Of a stretch of 64,000 nucleotides of DNA, positions 55,957 through 64,000 are shown piece after piece. The position numbers and the translations under genes are program-made. This stretch comes from Bacteroidales bacterium. GTDB taxonomy: Bacteria > Bacteroidota > Bacteroidia > Bacteroidales > P3. Position 1 is the stretch's first letter. Each line of letters begins with the position of its first letter. The stretch covers positions 62,001 to 126,000 of the forward strand of contig JAGCUU010000016.1 in NCBI GenBank assembly GCA_017962665.1, in the 5' to 3' direction. The notes under the pieces are model-generated. The model had not been told where the DNA came from, did not search any database, and was given only the letters and a program-made list of their open reading frames with translations.

Positions 55957-57102
55957 TTAGAGTATGTTTTCGTAGATTTGTTTCATTTTTTTTGCGGAGT
56001 TTTCCCAACTGAATAGTTTTAGGCGTTCTTTGCCTTTGGATATAATCGTTTCTTTGGTTTCTTGTGGTGCTTGGTACAATGAAATTAGTTGTTCGGCCAA
56101 TTCGCCACGCCTGTTTATGTCAAAATATATTGCCGCGTCACCGCCCACCTCAGGAAAACAGCTTGCATTGTTGAGAAACACTGGGCATCCACAAGAGAAT
56201 GCTTCAAGTATTGGCATTCCAAAGCCTTCGTATGCGGATGGAAAAACGAAAGCAACTGCGTTTTGGTACAAGGAAACCAAATCTTGTTCTGAAGAAAATA
56301 ATTGGATAAAATGTTGTGTTATTTTGTGTTCAGAGAGTAGTTTCTGCTCTTCTTCTGAGAATGGAGAACCAGTACAAATAATATGCAGTTCGGGATGACT
56401 TTCTATAACAATGGCACATTCTTCAGCAAACTGAGTGAAATTTTTGTATCCCCATCGTGCACCAACATAAAGGATGTATGGAAATGCAAATAATGAGGGA
56501 TGGATTGTTGATGGTGTATTTGGAGCACCGTGAGGAATAACGGTTATTTTGTCGGGGTTTATCTTAAGAATGTTTATAAGGTCTTCTTTGGTTTGTTGCG
56601 ACGGAACGTGTATGGCAGATGCCAGAGGACAAAGTATGTTTTTATTGACAATTTGGAAATCGTGCCTTTGAAAGTATTGCGGAAACAGCTCCGGAATCAT
56701 ATCGTGTACGGTAAGCACGAAGGGTTTGCCTTTTAAGTAGGGGAGGAAGTATGAATCGAAGAATGTTGGTTCAAAGATATTGAAATTTTGACGTTTGAGC
56801 AGTTTTATGCAGTAATCCCTGTTGATATCCAATGCATAGTTTTTTATTCCTATTATTGAGAAAGCAACTTTAGTCAATGTGCGTTGTCCGGGGATTATTT
56901 TTTTTGCTTTCCAATATCGGTTGTAGGTGTAGTGCAAAGGTTTAATTCGCCCATCCTGTATGTATACATTATCGCTCTCCTTTAATCCTATTCGGCAAAT
57001 ACAATTTTCCCCCTGCAGATGCTTGATTAGCTCTGCATAAGAATTTGATACCCCACCGAAGCGTTGCATCTCAAAGGCTTGGTAGTCAAAGAGAATTCGC
57101 AT
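55957..57102 (-). CDS. GT4 family glycosyltransferase
   Basis: 381 aa GT-B fold. MRILFDYQAFEMQRFGGVS is the N-terminal acceptor side; ILYVGARWGYKNF and PSAYEGFGMPILEAFSCGCPVFLN (E-x7-E donor site) are at the C-terminal side. It is a retaining enzyme using a nucleotide sugar; the sugar is unknown. Only 2 nt separate it from the upstream methyltransferase gene. Confidence 0.93.
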   Translation of the reverse strand: MRILFDYQAFEMQRFGGVSNSYAELIKHLQGENCICRIGLKESDNVYIQDGRIKPLHYTYNRYWKAKKIIPGQRTLTKVAFSIIGIKNYALDINRDYCIKLLKRQNFNIFEPTFFDSYFLPYLKGKPFVLTVHDMIPELFPQYFQRHDFQIVNKNILCPLASAIHVPSQQTKEDLINILKINPDKITVIPHGAPNTPSTIHPSLFAFPYILYVGARWGYKNFTQFAEECAIVIESHPELHIICTGSPFSEEEQKLLSEHKITQHFIQLFSSEQDLVSLYQNAVAFVFPSAYEGFGMPILEAFSCGCPVFLNNASCFPEVGGDAAIYFDINRRGELAEQLISLYQAPQETKETIISKGKERLKLFSWENSAKKMKQIYENIL

Positions 57103-57104
57103 CG

Positions 57105-58019
57105 CTATAGTTCTTCAATTATATTGTTTTCTATGTTCAGTATAGGCATACCTTTGATAACCGACAGCCTTTTCTCCCGAGAAACAAACGTAAGGAGTCC
57201 GTTGGCATTACGGCTTTCACGGAATTTACTTTCCACATAAGATTCTGAAACACTCTTCTCTTTGACGCATTCATTAAGAAGGTTTTTTCTTACAAAGAAA
57301 GCGTTCGCTCCATTGCTACAACATCCAATTAATGCGTATCCTTTTTGTTTTGCGAGATCTGTGAGCGCAGGAAGTGATGCTCCAAAATAGAGATTTGAAT
57401 AATGGGCATTGGTGCGATAAAAGTTTTTTTCGTAAGGAATTGTTATTTTTCTTTCTTTACCAAAAACGCTATTGTATTCCACAATAAGGATAGAGGGATT
57501 TATTTTGCTGAAATCTATTGCATCCATTACGTGATAGTCATTCCCATCAATATCAATACTCAAGATGCCTATGTTTTGATATTTGTCAAGTAGTTTGTTG
57601 ATGTTGTCGCAGTCTATGAATGCACAAACGGCCTCCAAATCATATTTCCAGAACCACTCCTGGCTTTTTACATTGGCGATGTTCTCTTCTGAACCATCGA
57701 TAACCAAACCACTCCAATTGTTATTCATCATTAGGAAACGAGTATTTGCTTCATGATAGTCTTCTACACCGAATTCAACAAATACCTTATTCTCTATCTT
57801 GATATTGTTGACAAGATATTGAATAATGCCATCTTCTCCCCATTGGCTGAATATCTTGAATTCATAGTCGTGGATATTGTCTGAGGAAATCAATCTTTGT
57901 TGGTTGCATAATATTTTTCCAAGAGCCAAGATTTCTGTTTCGTTCTTTGGATATTCTGGGAGGGAAATCTGGGCTGATATTTGTTTGGAAATATGCCTTA
58001 TAAGTCGTTTTGTTATCAT
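57105..58019 (-). CDS. FkbM-related SAM methyltransferase-like protein
   Basis: 304 aa. FSQWGEDGIIQYLVNNI, KVFVEFGVEDYHEANTRFL (SAM motif I, E-F-G-V), NNWSGLVIDGSEENIA, GILSIDIDGNDYHVMDAI and PSILIVEYNSVFG follow the order of FkbM-like methyltransferases. It probably methylates a sugar hydroxyl. Its start overlaps the stop of the upstream FkbM gene (58016-58019, ATGA). Confidence 0.8.
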   Translation of the reverse strand: MITKRLIRHISKQISAQISLPEYPKNETEILALGKILCNQQRLISSDNIHDYEFKIFSQWGEDGIIQYLVNNIKIENKVFVEFGVEDYHEANTRFLMMNNNWSGLVIDGSEENIANVKSQEWFWKYDLEAVCAFIDCDNINKLLDKYQNIGILSIDIDGNDYHVMDAIDFSKINPSILIVEYNSVFGKERKITIPYEKNFYRTNAHYSNLYFGASLPALTDLAKQKGYALIGCCSNGANAFFVRKNLLNECVKEKSVSESYVESKFRESRNANGLLTFVSREKRLSVIKGMPILNIENNIIEEL

Positions 58020-59005
58020 TGAACAAACAGATTGTATATTTGTTTTTTTGAAAGAGTATGGTTTTGGGGTATGGCGAGTACATCATAGTAGTAGGGCAAC
58101 CCGTCGACGATCGTGTTGTCAATATATGATTTTAAAAGTGCAGTATTATTAGTATCCACGTTGGCGAAAACAATTCCGAAGTTGTCGAATAATATGCATT
58201 CTTTATAGCCCAATTTGTCAAGTATCGGGAATATTGAAAGAGGGTCTTCTCCCTGTTCTTTGCAAAATGCTTTGTCCCATTCGAAGAATAGCAGCGGATG
58301 CCATTTCTGCATACATTGTTTTGCACCACGGATTACCTTGAAATCAAATCCGTCAGTGTCTATTTTTATTAAATCAATTTTTTTTTCAGTATATTTTTCC
58401 TCTAAAAGTGTATCAAGTGATATTAGACGGACAGAATGATCTTGAATTTCTGTATGAATTAAGTGCCCTGTCCCATTTGAGGCTGCAATATTGTAATTGC
58501 ATGATGAGTCATTGTCGTTCAGGAACACTTCTTCTAGAGTATAATTGTATTTTCTTAGATTGGATTTAATAAATTTTGAATAGTTTGTATCACCCTCAAT
58601 ACATAGATAAAACGCATCCTTCAATCCAATATTTAGGACTGTGTCACCAACATTTGCACCCACGTCAATGATGTTTATTTTGCGATGCATTTGTTTGTGC
58701 ATGTATGAACATAGTTTGGCAAGTTGTCGGTCATAAAGAGGAAATTGCTGTTGATAGAAAGGAAGTTGATGAGCAAAATTACATATTAGGCATTGCCCAT
58801 TTGTATGACTGATAACAGCATCTTCACCTTTGCCTTTGGACAGCATATTTCGATACATACGTTCCACTTTCTGCGCAATTTTGCCATCAGAGGGGTAATA
58901 ATGCAGCCGTAGCGCATAAAGGATGGTTAAAAATGGGTTATATTTTTTGAATACTCTCATAGGAGAACTATCTTTAAGAGATTCTTTTCCTGCCGATGAA
59001 AACAA
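58016..59005 (-). CDS. FkbM family methyltransferase
   Basis: 329 aa. KINIIDVGANVGDTVLNIGL is SAM motif I. FYLCIEGDTNYSKFIKSNL, HSVRLISLDTLLEEK, IDLIKIDTDGFDFKVIRGAKQ (motif IV) and HPLLFFEWDKAFC are canonical FkbM segments. It is likely to O-methylate a glycan residue. An ATG at 58960 (MRVFKKYN) is a possible true start, which would remove the 32-nt overlap with the upstream gene. Confidence 0.9.
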   Translation of the reverse strand: MFSSAGKESLKDSSPMRVFKKYNPFLTILYALRLHYYPSDGKIAQKVERMYRNMLSKGKGEDAVISHTNGQCLICNFAHQLPFYQQQFPLYDRQLAKLCSYMHKQMHRKINIIDVGANVGDTVLNIGLKDAFYLCIEGDTNYSKFIKSNLRKYNYTLEEVFLNDNDSSCNYNIAASNGTGHLIHTEIQDHSVRLISLDTLLEEKYTEKKIDLIKIDTDGFDFKVIRGAKQCMQKWHPLLFFEWDKAFCKEQGEDPLSIFPILDKLGYKECILFDNFGIVFANVDTNNTALLKSYIDNTIVDGLPYYYDVLAIPQNHTLSKKQIYNLFVQ

Positions 59006-60374
59006 TCCGATTGGTTTCTAATTGCTCTTCATGAAGTAGTTCGAAGTATTGGCAAAAGGTATTTCGAAACCATTCTCTTGTGTACCAATCCGGAATGGGT
59101 GGTGCATCATGGCCATTCCATAAACCAAGGGGCATGAATTCAATGATAAGGTATTTTTTACAATAAGATGCAAATTTCTCAAATATAGCGTATAGTGGAA
59201 TATTTTGTCTCAGAATAAGGTGATGTGTTATTGCACATGCAATAGCCAAATCTGATTGTATTCTTTTTCGAAATGAATTCGCATCAAAAGGAAACACCAC
59301 ATTGGCGTATACAGGATCTATTGGATCTGATTGCTCCTTGAAATAGGAATATGCTTTGTCTATGGCATTCCCATCATAATCAACCGTGAAGATATGATTA
59401 AATTGCTGCGTTTCATTAAGAATTATTGATAAAATTCCGCCGTTTCCAGCTAAATCTACAGCTGTCTTCGCATCAGAGCAGTATTTCCCAATCAGTTCAG
59501 TAATCCGAGAAAATCGTGGATATTTTTGTGTTGATTGCTTGTGGTCTTGATACTCGCACCATTCTGTTGAATTGACTGCTTGGTGGATTTGTGAAACATC
59601 AAAAATAGTTGGATTAATCTTTTCCCGATATTGCTCAATGTGAATGATCTTTTTCCCGCGTATTATTATTGATGCTTTATTTACAATTTTTATTAATAGA
59701 GGGAAGTTTATGTTCTTTGAAAAGAACGTCATCCCTGCAATTCTTATCTTATATCCATCACATTTTATCAAGAAATGCTGAAGATGTGTTGATTCAACAA
59801 AGTCTTGTTGAGGCAAAAGCCGATTTTCTGAAAATAAGTCAGGCGATTCCAAAATATTTCTCAGGATGCTATATTCTCCCTCTTTCCATAACAGAAGAGG
59901 AAGATAGCATTTTTGTAGGTACTCATCAAGCGCACTCCATTCATTTCCATTTTTCTTAATAAAACTACCAAAATCTAAGAAAACAGGTTTGCTATTCTGG
60001 AATGTGATATTTAATGGATGCCCATCCTTTAACTCATAACCATATTTATTGCAAATCTCATTAACCTTCAAAATATGGATTGCTGCATCTTTAAACATTT
60101 CAAACGACCACTCATAATGATTGATTATTGAACACCGCTCATGTTTTAATACAAGTGGATGCCCTTCAATCTCTAATTGTGAATCAATGTTTGTTTTGGG
60201 GAAATAATTTAGGTCGACCAGTTTGTCAATCAAACCACAATTAAGTAATTCGAGGCACTCTTTCTCAGATTTCTTATATATTAGACGATAAATGTTTCCC
60301 TGGTATTCAAACACTCTACCAACAGTGTCAACTACAGAAACACCGCTAAACATTAAATCTCGTTGTGCAATCAT
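58974..60374 (-). CDS. Kinase-like domain fused to SAM methyltransferase; possible chain terminator
   Basis: 466 aa. Residues about 20-200 resemble an aminoglycoside-kinase-like fold: LKDGHPLNITFQ (Asp117, His119, Asn122 in the D-x-H-x-x-N spacing of the catalytic loop) followed by PVFLDFGSF (Asp134, the DFG metal site). From about 285 a class I methyltransferase follows, with TAVDLAGNGGILSII (motif I, 304-318), HIFTVDYDGNAIDKAYS and SDLAIACAITHHLILRQNIP. The family also recalls NoeA-like methyltransferases. It is the second gene of the locus, 21 nt after wzt. In E. coli O9a the kinase-methyltransferase WbdD caps the chain and the cap is read by Wzt's C-terminal domain. The same role is proposed here, with domain order reversed. 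Confidence 0.78.
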   Translation of the reverse strand: MIAQRDLMFSGVSVVDTVGRVFEYQGNIYRLIYKKSEKECLELLNCGLIDKLVDLNYFPKTNIDSQLEIEGHPLVLKHERCSIINHYEWSFEMFKDAAIHILKVNEICNKYGYELKDGHPLNITFQNSKPVFLDFGSFIKKNGNEWSALDEYLQKCYLPLLLWKEGEYSILRNILESPDLFSENRLLPQQDFVESTHLQHFLIKCDGYKIRIAGMTFFSKNINFPLLIKIVNKASIIIRGKKIIHIEQYREKINPTIFDVSQIHQAVNSTEWCEYQDHKQSTQKYPRFSRITELIGKYCSDAKTAVDLAGNGGILSIILNETQQFNHIFTVDYDGNAIDKAYSYFKEQSDPIDPVYANVVFPFDANSFRKRIQSDLAIACAITHHLILRQNIPLYAIFEKFASYCKKYLIIEFMPLGLWNGHDAPPIPDWYTREWFRNTFCQYFELLHEEQLETNRIVFIGRKRIS

Positions 60375-60395
60375 TTATGATATTGTTGACAATTG

Positions 60396-61667
60396 TTAAA
60401 TAAATGACCAGTTCTGCTTTGCCATGCAGATACTTTTTCCTGCGGGATAAAAACCAGTTTTGCAAAATGTACTTTGGAGAACTTTAAATTCAATGGCATG
60501 TTGTACATAATCAGCCATCTCGCTGTTACTATCATAGCATACTAGGTTAATAAAATAATTGCCAGCAGCCAATGCAAAGTCTTTTGTTATTTCAATACGC
60601 AATGTACAATCATTAACAAAATCCGACAACGTACCCAAAACAGATTGTGAATCCATCCAAAGTGCACAATCATTCTGTAAGTTGTAAATTGAAATGCCAA
60701 TTCTTGGATTATGTATTATTTGATTTACAGACAAATCAACTTCTAAAGTAATGGGGATATCATCATTCAGTTGGTAGTTGCCGTCTAAGCCTTTAATTCG
60801 AATACCAGTGAATCTGCATTTCCCGGAGCCGTCCCTATCAATTCTGTCTTTTATCGACAAGGTATTGTGAGTCACCATTCCTTGCAAATAGTGGTCAATG
60901 CTTTCGATAGCTGTTCCAAGATAGTCGACTTTACCGTCTTTCAGAACAACCCCTTTCTGACATAAGTTTTTTACCGCTGCCATATTATGGCTCACAAACA
61001 GCACCGTTCTACCTTCTCCTTTCGAGACATCTTGCATTTTGCCGATGGCTTTCTTTTGGAATTCGGCGTCGCCGACAGCGAGGACTTCGTCGACGACGAG
61101 GATTTCGGGGTCGAGATGGGCGGCGACGGCAAAGCCGAGACGAACCATCATACCACTGCTATAGCGTTTGACAGGTGTGTCGATATAGCGTTCACAGCCG
61201 CTGAAATCAATTATCTCATCAAGCTTTTTGTCAATCTCCCATTTCTTCATTCCTAGGATGCTGCCGTTCATATAAATGTTCTCGCGACCAGTAAGCTCAC
61301 CGTGGAAACCGGTACCGACTTCGAGGAGTGAGGCAATGCGGCCTTTGGTATATATTTTCCCAGTAGTGGGGGCTGTGACACGACTGAGGAGTTTCAATAA
61401 TGTGCTCTTACCGGCACCATTCTTGCCGATGATGCCGAGGACATCGCCTTGCTGAACTTCAAGGTTGATGTCTTTCAAGGCATAGACGTATTCTGAAGAA
61501 CCCTTCGTGGAGCGGTCGTTGGTTTCTCCAATTTGTAGATAGGGGTCTTCTTTATGAAGCACACTGGTTACCCACCAGCGTTGAATGTCGTGGGCTATGG
61601 TGCCGGTACCGACGGTACCGAGGCGATATAGTTTGCCGACGTTTTCAAAACGGATTACGGGTTGCAT
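60396..61667 (-). CDS. wzt: Polysaccharide ABC exporter ATPase with glycan-binding domain (Wzt-like)
   Basis: 423 aa. ATPase domain 1-260: Walker A LGIIGKNGAGKSTLLKLL, signature VKRYSSGMMVRLGFAVA, Walker B EILVVDEVLAVGDAEFQKKA, H-loop LFVSHNMAAVKNLC. The C-terminal beta-sandwich (about 280-423, LEVDLSVNQIIHNPRIGISI, ALAAGNYFINLVCYDSNSE) is the Wzt_C carbohydrate-binding domain, which selects the capped end of the glycan. It pairs with Wzm (37545-38402). It is the first gene of the locus. The first 67 nt are repeated at 63306-63372. Confidence 0.95.
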   Translation of the reverse strand: MQPVIRFENVGKLYRLGTVGTGTIAHDIQRWWVTSVLHKEDPYLQIGETNDRSTKGSSEYVYALKDINLEVQQGDVLGIIGKNGAGKSTLLKLLSRVTAPTTGKIYTKGRIASLLEVGTGFHGELTGRENIYMNGSILGMKKWEIDKKLDEIIDFSGCERYIDTPVKRYSSGMMVRLGFAVAAHLDPEILVVDEVLAVGDAEFQKKAIGKMQDVSKGEGRTVLFVSHNMAAVKNLCQKGVVLKDGKVDYLGTAIESIDHYLQGMVTHNTLSIKDRIDRDGSGKCRFTGIRIKGLDGNYQLNDDIPITLEVDLSVNQIIHNPRIGISIYNLQNDCALWMDSQSVLGTLSDFVNDCTLRIEITKDFALAAGNYFINLVCYDSNSEMADYVQHAIEFKVLQSTFCKTGFYPAGKSICMAKQNWSFI

Positions 61668-61725
61668 TTTTGATGTATGAAAAGAACACGAATAACACTT
61701 ATTTACACGAATTTCTTTTATCTTG

Positions 61726-61741
61726 GCACGCAGATGCGTGG
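61726..61741 (+). repeat. GCACGCAGATGCGTGG palindromic repeat, copy 1
   Basis: Palindrome CACGCA-GA-TGCGTG followed by GAAATTA; further copies are at 63542 and 63747. It lies about 60 nt upstream of wzt. Confidence 0.8.
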
Positions 61742-61837
61742 AAATTAATCAAATTTGTACAAATTTTTTTTTCGAATACAAATTATACAGAGGTGTATTA
61801 GATGGTTGAGTATTAATGATATTGTTGTTTATGGATT

Positions 61838-63187
61838 CTACAATAAAGGTGTCATATAAAGTGGAATATACAACAGCCTGTCTTTGACCTCCACATCCTT
61901 GGAGTGTAATACATATGGTGTGCTCAGATATTGCCCGAACTTTACGATGCACTTGTTAATAGATGTGAGAGTATAATTGCTGCCACTTTTAACCTCAATG
62001 GGAGAAATGTTATGTCGAGAGGTTACCTGCCCCTTCTGAATCAGGAAGTCGACCTGCATGCGGTTTTCCGCCGTCTCTTTGTCGTAGTTCGAGTAGAAGA
62101 ACAGTTTATGACCAGTTGCCCTCAGCATCTGCGCTACTATGTTCTCCACAAGCATACCCTCGTCTATCTCCAGTTTGTCGAACATCAGTTTTTGGTATAT
62201 TTCATTCGTTACAATGCCGCGAGCATTGAACGCCAGCGAGATGAGCAATCCTGTGTCGCAGAAGTAGCACTTTAGCGCCGTGCGGTCCTCATTTAGCTGT
62301 AGACCTATGTTGGGAGCCGTGGTATTGTAACAAATGTTCACCATCTTCGAGTCATCAAGCCAGAAAAAAGCACTATCGTATTCGCGCATGCGTGCCTCGT
62401 CTTTCAAGGCCACCAACGAAAACTTTTTCTCCTTTTTCTGAAGCTGTCCGGGGATGGCATCGTAAATGGCACTCACACGAGCCGTTGCTGTGCCTGCATA
62501 CTTTTTGATGTCGTTCTTGTATAGCCGCAAAATCTGGCGTTTCACGGCATCCACCCGGTTGAAGTCCCTCGATGCGGCATACTCTGCCACCGCCTGAGGC
62601 ATTCCGCCCACAATCAGGTACTGTCTGAAATAGTGCATCGCTTCACGGTGGAAGTCACCCATTGGCTTCTGATTATCGAATTGTTTGCGTATGTACGGCA
62701 TCATCACCTCGTTGCCCATTGCCCATAGAAACTCTTCAAAATCCATTGGATACATATCTATGCCGTCCTCCTCCGATGGTATCACGATATTCTCCACGTT
62801 CTTCTTTATTGAAATGAGCGAACCAGTCTCCAGATAGTCAAATCGCCCATCCTCAACCAGTGCCTTGATGGCTTCACGGGCTCGAGGGCACTTCTGAACC
62901 TCGTCGAAGATAATCAGCGACCGCCTTGGTGTTAGCTGTTTCTTATAGTGCAGTTGGATGTTCTGAAGTAATGCGGGAATATCCTCCAAATACTCGTCAA
63001 ACCAGTGTTTCACCCTGGAAGGTGCCTTACTAAAGTCGATTAATATATGCGACTCATATTCATTTTTGGCAAACTCCTGAGCAATATAGCTTTTACCTAC
63101 ACGTCTTGCCCCCTCAATCATAAGGGCAGTACTACCATTTTTCTCACGCTTCCATTCGAGGAGTTTGTTGTAAATCTTACGGCGCAT
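61838..63187 (-). CDS. DUF4143-type AAA ATPase
   Basis: 449 aa. The N-terminal P-loop ATPase has Walker A IEGARRVGKSYIAQEFAK (25-42) and Walker B SLIIFDEVQKCPRAREAIKAL, then LETGSLISIKKN. The C-terminal DUF4143 domain (about 215-430) has VDFLIQKGQVTSRHNISPIEVKSG, a PD-(D/E)xK-nuclease-like fold pattern (D...E-x-K). This family is widespread in Bacteroidota, occurs as strain-variable single genes, and has no settled function. It stands between wzt and a wzt remnant, so it was probably inserted into, or brought with, a recombined segment. Tandem operator-like repeats lie in its promoter. Confidence 0.9.
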   Translation of the reverse strand: MRRKIYNKLLEWKREKNGSTALMIEGARRVGKSYIAQEFAKNEYESHILIDFSKAPSRVKHWFDEYLEDIPALLQNIQLHYKKQLTPRRSLIIFDEVQKCPRAREAIKALVEDGRFDYLETGSLISIKKNVENIVIPSEEDGIDMYPMDFEEFLWAMGNEVMMPYIRKQFDNQKPMGDFHREAMHYFRQYLIVGGMPQAVAEYAASRDFNRVDAVKRQILRLYKNDIKKYAGTATARVSAIYDAIPGQLQKKEKKFSLVALKDEARMREYDSAFFWLDDSKMVNICYNTTAPNIGLQLNEDRTALKCYFCDTGLLISLAFNARGIVTNEIYQKLMFDKLEIDEGMLVENIVAQMLRATGHKLFFYSNYDKETAENRMQVDFLIQKGQVTSRHNISPIEVKSGSNYTLTSINKCIVKFGQYLSTPYVLHSKDVEVKDRLLYIPLYMTPLL

Positions 63188-63222
63188 AATATTTTTATAT
63201 TTAGGAGATTATATTGTGTTAT

Positions 63223-63276
63223 TACACATTTTTGCGATTTTTACATAATGCAAATATACACATTTCCGCGATTTTT
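63223..63276 (-). promoter_or_regulatory. ATPase promoter with tandem 20-bp operator-like repeats
   Basis: Minus-strand AAAAATCGCGGAAATGTGTA (63276-63257) and AAAAATCGCAAAAATGTGTA (63242-63223) differ at two positions and start 34 bp apart. A -7 box TATATTTG (63258-63251) lies between them. No good -33 TTTG is present, which fits a regulated promoter. Confidence 0.6.
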
Positions 63277-63305
63277 TATATTGAAAAAATTGGAAGGGGG
63301 TAGAA

Positions 63306-63372
63306 TGCCGGTACCGACGGTACCGAGGCGGTAGAGCTTGCCGACGTTTTCAAAACGGATTACGGGTTGCAT
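63306..63372 (-). pseudogene. Remnant of a second wzt 5' end
   Basis: 67 nt starting at ATG 63372 and encoding MQPVIRFENVGKLYRLG and five more residues, identical in protein to the start of intact wzt. It matches 61601-61667 at 64 of 67 bases, and all three differences are at third codon positions (Lys, Leu, Tyr). Past residue 22 the match ends and the frame runs into the ATPase promoter region. It is a true gene fragment from a diverged wzt allele. Confidence 0.9.
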
Positions 63373-64000
63373 TTAGTTAGTTGATAATTGATAGTTATTC
63401 ACTTCATTTGATTTAACTCTGCGGTGTTCATGGCCTTTGGCAGACAATTGATAATTATTAGAACACGAATCGAACGAATTGCACAAATTATTATTTTTTG
63501 TCTCACGGATAGCACAGAAAACACAGATGTTCTTTTACTTAGCACGCAGATGCGTGGAAATTATACAAATTATGAACAAATTAATAAACTTGTTTTGAAA
63601 AATTTTATGACAATTTGAATGATTTCTCGCCGTAGGCGACTAAAAACCGAACACGAATTACACGAATTGCACGAATGGGTTCGCGGGACGCTCACCTGGT
63701 ATATTTCCCGCAGAGATTGCTGAAAACGCAGATATTTTCTTACTTAGCACGCAGATGCGTGGAAATTAATCAAAATGATACAAATTATAATATAGCATTA
63801 TTTTGTGTGTAACTTTCCCTGAAATTGGTTCGCTCAATTAAGTCGCGGGCCACAGCAGACAGATTTGGGATGGTTCACTAATCAAGCTCGTGAGCCTCAG
63901 CAAAACTGAAATGGTTTACATTATTTGTTCGATATCCCTAATCTAATCCAAATGTCTTTAAACGTTAACCGTTAAACTTTAAACTTTACAATTTCTTCCA
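63373..64000. other. 628-bp repeat-rich noncoding region
   Basis: It contains TTGATAATTGATAG words, two ACACGAAT...GCACGAA-type elements (near 63460 and 63650), two copies of GCACGCAGATGCGTGG (63542 and 63747) and, at the end, TTTAAACGTTAACCGTTAAAC words (from 63957). No gene or structured RNA was recognised; any gene would lie beyond the window. Confidence 0.7.

Noticed and set aside
61838..63372. Insertion sequence carrying the ATPase gene
   Set aside because: No transposase, terminal inverted repeats or clear target-site duplication was found; the wzt remnant points to homologous recombination.

Overview
The window looks like chromosome of an uncultured gut-type Bacteroidales bacterium (Bacteroidota). 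Evidence seen in the sequence: many intergenic regions carry the Bacteroidota promoter pair TTTG (-33) and TAnnTTTG (-7) with about 19-20 nt between them; Rho has the long disordered N/Q/R-rich insertion typical of this phylum; and Bacteroidota-type families recur (DUF5672, DUF5106/thioredoxin, DUF4143 ATPase, DUF721 next to recF).

Layout. (1) 1-12509, minus strand: one apparent 12-kb operon of seven genes read from a clear promoter at 12613-12643. It encodes a TerB-like protein, a 1087-aa Hsp70/actin-fold ATPase, a coiled-coil protein whose end resembles GrpE, a VWA-domain lipoprotein, a small membrane protein, a tubulin/FtsZ-superfamily GTPase and a second giant Hsp70/actin-fold ATPase that runs off the window. 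An actin-fold pair, a tubulin-fold protein and a VWA lipoprotein in one transcript is the strongest candidate here for an undescribed system. (2) 12948-34928: housekeeping. It holds a CAT-anticodon tRNA, rubredoxin, ilvE, gcvH, rho (split by an in-frame TAG), threonine aldolase, a histidine kinase, a LolC/E-type permease, tpiA, an L,D-transpeptidase, a thioredoxin-like protein, an outer-membrane barrel, then a forward run lpdA - unknown - M23 peptidase - ispH - recF - DUF721, then comEC and an M20 dipeptidase. (3) 35036-36034: a TPR lipoprotein. (4) 36412-61667, minus strand: a surface-polysaccharide (O-antigen-like) locus exported by a Wzm/Wzt ABC transporter. wzt comes first and wzm nearly last. 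Between them are glycosyltransferases, methyltransferases, a kinase-methyltransferase fusion that may cap the chain (WbdD-like logic), an LTA-synthase-like phosphotransferase flanked by two paralogous acyltransferases, an MBOAT/SGNH O-acetylation pair and a hipBA module. (5) 61838-64000: a DUF4143 AAA ATPase inserted between intact wzt and a remnant of a second wzt allele, followed by repeat-rich noncoding DNA.

Intergenic gaps in the second half are filled by several families of short A/T-rich repeated words and by ATTCGTG-type repeats. One such repeat flanks an acyltransferase gene on both sides, which suggests cassette exchange at the polysaccharide locus. No CRISPR array, rRNA, transposase or phage gene was seen.
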